DNA of 64,000 nt from Letharia columbiana (lineage: Eukaryota > Ascomycota > Lecanoromycetes > Lecanorales > Parmeliaceae): assembly GCF_014066305.1 (NCBI RefSeq), contig NW_023501115.1, positions 1 through 64,000 on the forward strand. Direction: 5' to 3'. The notes under the pieces were generated by a model. That model saw only the letters and a program-made list of their open reading frames with translations. It was not told the DNA's origin and searched no databases. Each line of letters starts with the position of its first letter. Positions within the stretch are counted from its first letter, which is position 1. A program made the translations under genes and the position numbers. Shown one piece after another: positions 55,709-64,000 of this stretch.

Positions 55709-57987
55709 TCAGTCGTCTTCACTGTCACTACCAAAAATGGCCCTAAAAATCTCGTCACCAGGCCTCTCCTTCTCAATCGCCTCATTCCTCTCCGGATCCA
55801 CCACGACTTCTTCCATGCCCTGACCCTCTCCCATCTCCTCTCCACCACCCTCGTCCTCAACCTTCACCGCCACACTCCTCATCCCACCTCCACTCATCCT
55901 CAACTCATCCATATCCCTCTTCCCAACCAATTCCAACCGCTTCTGCGGCATCGCACTTGAATGCATTGGTGGCGGTGCTCCATTTCCTTGCTCAGGGGCC
56001 ACGTCTCCAGGATCTACTTGTACGTGCGCAGGAGGCTTGATGTTGAAGCGCTTACACAGCAACCGCGTAGGGTAGAAGTTCTCCACTGAGCGAGTGAGAG
56101 GCCCGTACATACCCACGGTGGCCGCTTCTTCAGCGGGTGTCTTCGCTTTAGCAGTAGGTTGTGTGAGTAGTTGTGAATCCCCCGGTGCATCTGTAGAGCC
56201 TTCCAATTTGATGTTGTCAGATGCGAGCTTCGGAGCTGAGGATGAGGATGTGAAACGCGAAGCCATGATGCCGGTCACAGGCTTGAAAATCTGCGCCGCG
56301 TGCGCGAATTCGTTCATTTCGTTGACCCAGTCATCGTTACTGGCGCCCGGGGCTCGATCGGGTAGGGTTCCTTCTGGGCGTAGGCTCGCGCAAATTTCGA
56401 GGTAGAGACGGTAGCGAGAGCGCTTGGCGGGGTCTTCGGCGTAGGGCATCCAGCCTGCTGTTCCTCGGCTGAGGGCCGTAAGGGCGGTTTCTTTGGCTAA
56501 GGATGGGATGAGCGAGGAGAGTGTTCTTGGATGAGATGAGGACAGGTGAGCGTCTGCTTCGCCTAAGGCAGGGGGAAGGTTGGGGTTGTTGGTTGCGGAG
56601 GCGATGCGGGCACGGGCATTGGGGTTGAGGTAGTCGAATACTGATTTGCCTGGAAGAAGGGTTTCGCCTAGAAGGGCGGCGCGAGATTTGGGGGAGAGCT
56701 TCGAGGCGGCGGCGATGGTGGCTGGAGACTGATAGACTGATTGGGCTGAGGCGGATGCTTTAAGGTTGGAGGACGTCTTGGAAGACTTCCAGTCTGGGGG
56801 GATCTTGGGAGGAGGGTATTTGCCATCTTGTGAGAGGATTGAGGAAAAAGGATCTAAACTGCTGGAGAGAACGAAGCCATCCAAAGGTAGACGGCCATCG
56901 TGGCATCTTCGAAAACCCGCACTAGCTTTCCCTGCACCAGCTTTCTTGGAGATGAAGACGGGTTTGCTGTTGAGCAACGGATTGGCTGAAGATCTACTGG
57001 CTTCGAGCTTCTTCTTTTTCTTCTTGTCGCCTCCTATGATACGATTGTAGGATATCGATGGGCCCAGTTGATAAGGATCCTCGTCGTCAGAGCCATTGTC
57101 GTTGAGAACACCCATGCCGAATCCACCTTTGCGTTCTGGCTTTTTGTTTTTGGTCTTACTACTATTCTTGGGAGCTCCGAAGGCTGTACTTTCTTCCTCG
57201 TCATCACTGGCCGGGTCTGTAGGTTTAGTCATCCCAGCGACATCTCTGCTCTCTGAAAGCCTTCCGTCACCTTCAAAGCCCAGGCCTTTGCGGTCACTCT
57301 TTCTGATAAAGGATATCATACGCGAATTCTCTGGCGCAAAAAGGTGAGTTTGTTGATCTGACCCACCACCCGGCTCCTGGTCCTCCTCTAGCCTTGCTTT
57401 TCTCCTGACCTTTGGTCCCACACCCTGGCCCTCGCGCCAGCCCATCTTCTTCAACAATTTTACCCCCATCGTCTCCCCGCTAGTCTTCAGGATGTCCATG
57501 AACGTATCATCTTGCGATCGTTCTCCCACTGTAGATGCAAGCCCTGCGAAGGCATCCGCAGTCTGTACCTTTCTGGCCTCTTCAGCTTCGGCCATGTCTT
57601 CCTCGTCCATAAAGTCTTGCGGTCTTTGCTGAACCGCAGGGGCATCTTTTTTCCGGTTTGTCCGAGACGAGACAAAGGTGGAAGGCGTCCATCCTTCCTT
57701 GGATCCAACGGTATTGAAGTATCTATGTGTCAGACGTCAGTGAGGCTTCTCCTCAATGCTTTCGGGCCATTTGCGGCTTACCCAGCACTGAATCCACCTG
57801 TGAAGGCGCCGTGCAGCCTTTTCCTTCCTTGCTCGTCTGTGACCTCTTGCTTCCACACGGGCACGTAAGTACCGTCATCGCGAATGTCTGGATCCAGAGG
57901 TGGAAGTGGAGTACCGTATATGACGTATGGCGACTGTTGAGCAGTAAGGTCTGCTTCGAAGGTCGCACGCGATCGCTTGTAGGCCAT
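55709..57987 (-). CDS. G-patch protein, GPATCH1 family (DUF1604)
   Basis: Exons 57987-57782 and 57722-55709 give 739 residues. The N-terminal DUF1604 domain reads SPYVIYGTPLPPLDPDIRDD, YVPVWKQEVTDEQGRKRLHG and, across the intron, [20 protein letters not shown] followed by TPSTFVSSR. The G-patch (ETMGVKLLKKMGWREGQGVG) lies at about 150-195. Later landmarks are FAPENS, GFGMGVLNDNGSDDEDPYQ, DGRLPLDGFVLSS and PPPKIPPDWK. The C-terminus is acidic (FRAIFGSDSEDD). GPATCH1 proteins associate with catalytic-stage spliceosomes; G-patches typically activate DEAH helicases. Several Lys-rich signals fit nuclear location. Confidence 0.9.
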
Positions 57988-58955
57988 GGTGATGAATGTG
58001 AGGCATGCTCGAGATTGTGCAAAATTCTTGAAGTCTAGACTTCCGCTTTAGATTGATAGAGAATGTAGTACGCACATGAACATTTCTAAAAGAAGAAAGT
58101 GGCCGTGTGCTACTCCAACCTCACAATGCAATGGCGAAATAGGTATACAAGTAAAGCTTATTCCCAAAAGATATTAGTACGGCGGAGCTGGCAAATACTG
58201 AAGTTTGAAGGGGAAGAATGGTGACGCCAAGCCTCGGTGCCAAGCCAAGTCTCGCCAAGCCTCAGGGATCGCGAGTGAGGCTGGTGTGCGGGTTAGACTT
58301 TACCTGTAGACTGACCTGACCTGCCAATTCTGCCGCAGAGTATGCAGTACTTTTTAGTATTGACAAGCATGATTCCATCTTTCTCCATAAGGCATAAAGA
58401 GAAAGTACTATCTCATACCTGACTGCTGATATTCAGTCTATTGATGACCATACGTTCTTGAGTTTCAAAGCATTGTCCTTATAATCCTCCCCCCCCCCGG
58501 AGCTGCCCCTCTATCCTCCTCGGCCATACTCCGTACCCTGCAGGCCGCGTTGTCCAAGCTGATATCTACCTCTAACCACCCCAACCCTACGCGACTTCTT
58601 TCTAGCATTCTCGTACTGACCAAGTCTTGAGACTTCACTGAAACTCTGGCAGCCTCGACATCTGATCATAACCAAGCCCAGTCAGTCGCATCCACGTCTA
58701 GTCGCTTACGGCAAGGGAGCTTCTCGGTCTACTAGCTTGCTACTCGTATTTTCCAACGACGCGGCCTCTTGACCAAAGAGACGGCATACTCACACCCATC
58801 CAAGAGACCAATTCTTCATAGAAGTAGCGGCATCTCCATCCGCTGGCAGTCACCAAAGCGGTAGTCAGGTAACTGCCTCAGGAGGCTTAAGTCTCTAAGC
58901 TACTGGACGTTCACATATCAACTTTCCCCCGAACACGATTCCCTCGAAAGAATCG
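57988..58955. promoter_or_regulatory. Divergent promoter between G-patch and kinase genes
   Basis: The 968-bp block separates two divergent start codons. It contains a run of ten C at about 58488, CT-rich leader-like stretches at 58560-58900 and several AAGCCTCGGTGCCAAGCC-like repeats at 58230-58265. No ORF is supported. A long pyrimidine-rich leader for the kinase mRNA is likely. Confidence 0.55.
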
Positions 58956-61900
58956 ATGTCGGCTGCCTCAACGGCTTCTCCCTCTGTGGTGCGCAGCTCT
59001 TCACGAAAACAGCCCTCATACAGTTCTCCCACAACAGATCGACCTCACAGGACCCCCTCTACGGCTACCAAACCCTCAACAGGATCCACTGGACCTTTGC
59101 GATCAAATTCGCAATCTCAATCATATTCCCGTCCCACGACGGCCTCCGATCAGGCTTCTCTCGCTGGTGTCGCTCGGAAAGATCATGAGACCACCAACCT
59201 AGCTAGGCCTTCGATTTCTCGCCGCAGCTCTTCTCGAGAGCGATCTTATGCTGCCCCACCGCCCCAGCGAACCGAGTCTACTCGGGACTCTCGCAGAACT
59301 TCTTCGAGACCAAGTCAGTCGCGCAACACCTCAAGGATGTCTACCGCTACTGCGGTAGCCAGCAGCGATGGCGTGACAGCTGTTTCAACACCCACTGCTG
59401 CCAGAATACAGTCCGCTGCTGCCTCTGGAAGCACTACACCTCTGAAGAGGAGGACAACACTTGCTGCGCAAACAGGACAATGGTCTTTAGGCAAAACTAT
59501 AGGAGCAGGGAGCATGGGCAAAGTAAAGCTGGCTAAGAATTTAGAGTCTGGAGAGCAGGTTGCTGTCAAGATCGTGCCCCGGCAATCAACGGACGAGCAT
59601 CGCAATGATCGAGATCGTGAACGTGCAGATCATTCCAAGGAAGTCAGGACTGCCAGGGAAGCAGCTATCGTCACTTTGCTCAACCACCCATACATCTGCG
59701 CGATGCGAGATGTTGTGCGCACAGATTACCATTGGTACATGCTGTTTGAGTACGTGAACGGCGGTCAAATGCTGGACTATATCATCTCTCATGGCAGGTT
59801 AAAGGAAAAGCAGGCTAGAAAGTTTGGTCGGCAAATAGCAAGTGCCCTTGACTATTGCCATCGGAATAGCATCGTTCACAGAGACTTGAAAATCGAGAAT
59901 ATCTTGATAAGCAAGACGGGGGATATCAAGATTATCGATTTCGGTTTGAGCAACCTGTTCTCACCAAGGAGCCATCTCAAGACGTTCTGTGGTAGTTTGT
60001 ATTTCGCTGCGCCGGAACTGCTGCAAGCAAGGCAATACACAGGCCCTGAAGTGGACATCTGGAGTTTCGGTATCGTCCTATATGTGCTGGTTTGTGGGAA
60101 AGTGCCTTTCGATGATCAAAGTATGCCACAGCTGCATGCGAAGATAAAGAAAGGTGTGGTCGACTACCCAACGTGGCTTTCCCCAGGTAAGCGGGCGAAC
60201 TCTTCAGCATTGTTTCGATCTGGTCACTAAATACCCTTTAGAATGCAAAAACCTCATTTCCAGAATGCTTGTGACAGATCCGAAACAACGAGCCAGTCTT
60301 GGCGAGATACTGAACCATCCGTGGATCACTAAAGGCTTCAATTCACCTCCTGAAAATTACCTTCCTCCGAGAGAGCCTCTACAATTGCCTCTAGATCCCC
60401 AAATAATTGAGAAAATGCATGGGTTCGACTTTGGCGAACCCGACTTCATCGAACGTGAGCTAACAAAAGTTTTGGGCTCTGAGGAGTACCAGAATGCTGT
60501 AAGACACAATGCCCGAGAGCACGCTGTCCATGCTATGGGCAGTGAAAAGAAACGGGGTGTCTTCGACTTCTACAAGCGGCGAAGTTCCGTCACAAGTCGA
60601 GAAACTCTGCCAAATGCGTCTTCTGACGCAGTGCAGCTTGGTTCAGACCCTGTCAACGCTTTCAGTCCCCTCATATCAATCTACTACTTGGTCAGAGAGA
60701 AGAAAGAAAGGGAACGTATAGAAGCTAACCCTGGAGCACTGAGCATGCCCATGTCTCCAGGCGAGAAGCCCCTAAAGATCCCCGACCTACCTGCACCCGA
60801 AGCAGCATACACCAACGCTTCGGCTTACGAGATGCCTGGTGAGAAGACCACAGGTGGCCGCTCGAGAGCACGGTCGAGGACACATGGAGAAGAAGACGTG
60901 ACAGAAGGCTTGAAGAAAGTCAATCTCAATGTACCTCCCGGTGTACCTCCAGCCATCGTGACGCCAGGCCATGAACAGCAGCCCGCCAAAAAAGAGAGCG
61001 CTGCCGTTGGACTTCTTCGAAGATTCAGCACGCGGCGGTCAAAGGAGCCCAGATCAGAAGCCCAGCACTCTCCGTCAGTGCAGGTGCAGCCACCTACGGA
61101 TACATCCACGACGCCAAGGAAAAGCTTCAGTGTGCGGAGAGCTCGTAATAGAGAGCCAACCCCAACGACAATGCTCCACCCCGGCGGTAGCACACCTCAT
61201 CAAGCTGAGCTGCTAACGCCCCCGGGCACGCTAGAAGCAAGATCGAGGACGAAAAATACCTTGGATCGATCCACGAGCGTCAATTCTGCTGAGTACCGAA
61301 AGCGGCAATCGCATCGAGGCGTATCTGAAGGGCAAGGCTCGATTCCGGCCATCGAGCCTCCCTTAACGAGTGGCTCTGAGAGGTCTAGCATCAGCGGTCA
61401 CAAACCGAAAGCAAGCGAGCCTCCGCCGATCGACCAGAAGAGTGTTCTTAACGCCCGGGCTGCAACCACACGCACCAAGTCTCTTGGTCACGCGCGACGT
61501 GAAAGCATACAAGCTAGACGCGCTCTAAGACAAGAAGCCCACGAGGCTAATGTACCAGAAGAACCGGACCAAGAATTGGCAGCAGGCGCTGATAGTCCCA
61601 ACAAGAGTCTTGAGAACATGAAACCAGTCTACCTCAAAGGTCTCTTCAGCGTCTCCACCACAAGCAACAAACCTCTGCCCGTCATCCGCATGGATATCGT
61701 CCGTGTACTCAAGCAACTAGGAGTACAATACACCGATATCAAAGGCGGATTCAGCTGCCGCCACGCTCCCAGCATCGATCTCAATCGCGGCCCTGACAAT
61801 AGCCCTCCAAGCCCGGAACTTCCATCTGGCAACAGACGGCGAATCAGTTTCGCCGGTGGCTTGAGAAGCGGCGAACGCAATGAAGAAGCGTCAGAGAAGC

Positions 61901-62220
61901 CTGCGCACATCCCCCGCAACCCATCGCGCAAGCACCCAGCCCCTGATACCTCATTCACAGCCTCTGACGAATCAGATGATAGCGCTATTGGAGTTGGCGC
62001 CGCTCGACGACGTTCTCAAGCGGGCGAGAGAACGCCGGCCGGGGAAACAACGACGCATGTGGAAAGTGAGGTTGGCGGGAACATGGTGGTAAAGTTTGAG
62101 ATATTCATAGTGAAAGTGCCACTGTTTAGTTTGCATGGGATCCAATTCAAGAAGGTGGCTGGGGGGACGTGGCATTACAAGAACATGGCAACGCAGATTT
62201 TGGAGGCCTTGAGGTTGTGA
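58956..62220 (+). CDS. KIN1: Kin1/Kin2 (PAR-1/MARK) polarity protein kinase
   Basis: Exons 58956-60186 and 60242-62220 give 1069 residues. The first 170 residues are Ser/Arg-rich and disordered. Kinase domain: [20 protein letters not shown] (glycine loop), AVKIV (Lys205), [25 protein letters not shown] (Asp310), [11 protein letters not shown] (DFG, Asp328), [14 protein letters not shown] (activation loop Thr343) and, after the intron, [21 protein letters not shown] large Ser/Arg-rich region follows. The end has the KA1 fold of Kin1/MARK kinases ([23 protein letters not shown] and [14 protein letters not shown]), which binds acidic lipids at the membrane. The insertion of charged residues after VPRQ is typical of fungal Kin1. 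Role: cell polarity, exocytosis and septum control. Confidence 0.93.
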
Positions 62221-62731
62221 GGGCGCGGATTGTGGAAGGGGTTGACGGACATGCTCACCCGAACGGAGGGATAAGAAATCCAACTTTCTTGGTGGTTTTG
62301 CGTACATCTCTTCTCTCATGAGGTTTTATCGAGCGACGACGATTATTCAGGCAGCGGCATTGTTACGAGACTCCTTTTTTGGATGGACGGCTCACGGCTT
62401 GGCTCAATACTTTGTATACATTCGCTTCCGGCGACGGGATAGGGTCGGCAGCGTCGATAGTGGCTCTCGGGCACAGCCAACAATAAAAACTTTTCAATCG
62501 AGACATGACCATCGTACCACTTTTCCGGCACGTTGCCCGTGTCGTCTGCTTCCGAGCTGCCAGGCTCGTTAGCTGTGCCCTTGCTACTACCTCTTTCCCG
62601 CCCGTTTACACACCCGTCTCATGGAGTCGAACATCTTTCAAATTGATTAAATGTAGGCTTCAGTAGACGTGGATGACATCGTGATCTAGAAGTACGGATT
62701 CTACCCCCTTCCTATCTACTCTACTGCCCTC
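62221..62731. other. Convergent intergenic region
   Basis: It lies between the converging stop codons of the kinase and Gcn20 genes. It holds no supported gene and should contain both polyadenylation regions. Confidence 0.6.
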
Positions 62732-64000
62732 TCACTTCTGCGCCTGGACGACTCCAGCTTGGTTCGCCTGCGCCATGATGCGCTTCTTGTAAGCCTTTAC
62801 GTCCCCGGGAAACGGCTCCACGCTCCCACCATCACACACCCATAGGCTCGAGCACACCTTCTGCAACATCGTCACATCGTGGCTGACCATGAGCACGCCT
62901 CCTTGGAACGCCCTCAGCGCACTCGACAGCGCATCCATGGCCTCGATGTCAAGGTGATTGGACGGTTCGTCCAGAACAAGGATATGCGGATTCGTAAGAC
63001 TCAAGCACGCAAACGCAACTCGGGATTTCTGACCACCAGACAGCAGCGCCATTTTCTGCAGGCCGGTGGTACCGGTGATGCCGAAAGCGCCCAAGTGGCG
63101 TCGGTATTCTTCGTCCTGTTTACCGGGATAGTTCTTCGCCATGAAGCCGACGGCGCTGGCATTCATGTCAAGGGCGTCGACGTGGTGCTGGGCGAAGAAG
63201 CCAACTCGCAGACGAGGGTTTTGGGAAATGAGGCCGACCGAGGGCTGGAGTTGGCCGATGAGGAGTTTGAGGACGGTGGTTTTACCTGCGCCGTTGGGGC
63301 CGACGATGCCGATGCGGGAGTCGAGTTGGACGTCGAGGTCTATGTTTCTGAGGAGGGGTTTTTCGGGTGAGTAGCCGAAGGAGACACCGGTCATTTGTAT
63401 GATAGGTGGCGAGAGCTTCTCCACCTCGGGGAACTTGAAGTGGACAGTGTACTCGCTTTCTGGGGCTTCAAGTATGGGCATCTTCTCGAGTTTCTTGATC
63501 CGAGACTGAGCTTCCGAAGACTTGGCAGCGTTGTAACGGAATTTGTCGATGAATGCTTGCAGATGGGCACGCTGGGCCATCTGGTTTTCATACTCGCGTT
63601 TGGCCGTCTTGCGGCGCTCTTCTTTGGTGGCGTAGAAGGAGTCGAAGTCAGCGCCTTTGTAATAGTCGAGGCGTTCAGAATGCTGGTGAACTATGTCGGT
63701 TGCTACTTCGTTCAAAAAGGCTCGGTCATGGGAGACGACGAGGAGGGTGCTTGGGTAAGATTGGAGGTAGCTGGAGAGGAAGGTAATGGAGGGGACGTCC
63801 AACATATTGGACGGTTCTATGAAATTTCAGCCAGCTTCTTGAGGGGGATTAAGAGGTCGTTTACCGTCAAGGAGAAGCAGGTCTGGCTCGCAGAAGAGCG
63901 CTCTGGCCAACGCCAGTCTCATCCTCCAACCTCCAGAGAAGGTTTTGGTGGCATAATGCTGCCTTTCTTCCGAGAAGCCTAGACCTGCGAGTATGCTTGC
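62732..64000 (-). CDS. GCN20: ABC-F translation factor Gcn20 (5' end beyond window)
   Basis: The visible exons are 64000-63865 (running off the window) and 63816-62732. The C-terminal part of the first ABC module is seen ([21 protein letters not shown] and, across the intron, [13 protein letters not shown], then [20 protein letters not shown]). The ABC-F linker follows, with [27 protein letters not shown], then the second module: GPNGAGKTT (Walker A), [12 protein letters not shown] (signature), [11 protein letters not shown] (Walker B). It has no membrane spans. LDEPSNMLD in the first module, where other ABC-F proteins have SNHLD, is the Gcn20 pattern. Gcn20 works with Gcn1 on ribosomes to activate Gcn2, which raises translation of Gcn4/CpcA. 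About half of the protein lies outside the window. Confidence 0.92.

Noticed and set aside
62879..63982. Plus-strand frames opposite Gcn20
   Set aside because: Antisense to unmistakable ABC-F motifs.

Overview
The window reads as nuclear DNA of a filamentous ascomycete (Pezizomycotina). Genes are intron-poor and carry short GT-AG introns, mostly 48-75 nt with CTNAC-like branch sites. Orthologues of Pezizomycotina housekeeping genes are clear, and one repeat pair shows the one-sided C-to-T / G-to-A changes expected from repeat-induced point mutation (RIP). I cannot fix the class or genus from sequence alone. Gene models below were spliced by eye from reading frame, splice signals and family conservation.

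Left end (1-7.3 kb): a very AT-rich block, then the wreck of a Tc1/mariner-type element (51-bp inverted repeats at 591-641 and 1343-1393, a broken transposase N-terminus, and a long A-run that may be an assembly problem). Next come a WSC-domain surface protein whose cytoplasmic tail holds a retropepsin-like fold, a 396-bp MITE with perfect 28-bp terminal repeats, and a DUF6594 membrane protein with a frameshift.

8.3-26 kb: a conserved core alternating with decayed genes. Core genes are ESCRT-II VPS25, the six-BRCT scaffold Rtt107/Brc1, an Lpx1-like peroxisomal-type alpha/beta hydrolase, alkaline ceramidase, prefoldin subunit 1, a small conserved fungal protein and an FAD amine-oxidase-type enzyme. 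Between them lie an alpha/beta-hydrolase pseudogene, a broken multi-pass membrane protein and a tiny ORF made of Cys-x-Asn triplets. A patatin-like phospholipase with a zinc-finger-like tail closes the block.

27-36 kb: gene-poor and poorly conserved. Only a NodB polysaccharide deacetylase is certain; a few small hypothetical ORFs are listed with low confidence.

36-64 kb: dense conserved genes: the bZIP activator CpcA/Cpc-1 (Gcn4) with upstream ORFs, a PH-domain protein, a SulP transporter with STAS and cyclic-nucleotide-binding domains (Vsb1-like), GINS subunit Psf1, an HMG-box factor, the Rpd3L subunit Rxt2, a GPATCH1-like G-patch protein, the polarity kinase Kin1/2 and, cut by the window end, the ABC-F protein Gcn20.

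Functional threads: Gcn20 (with Gcn1, not seen here) stimulates Gcn2, which controls translation of Gcn4/CpcA through upstream ORFs, so both ends of general amino-acid control lie about 25 kb apart. Rtt107 and Psf1 act at replication forks. No operon-like biosynthetic cluster, CRISPR, rRNA or convincing tRNA was seen. The accessory genes (WSC-retropepsin, patatin, Cys-triplet ORF) are the least ordinary content.
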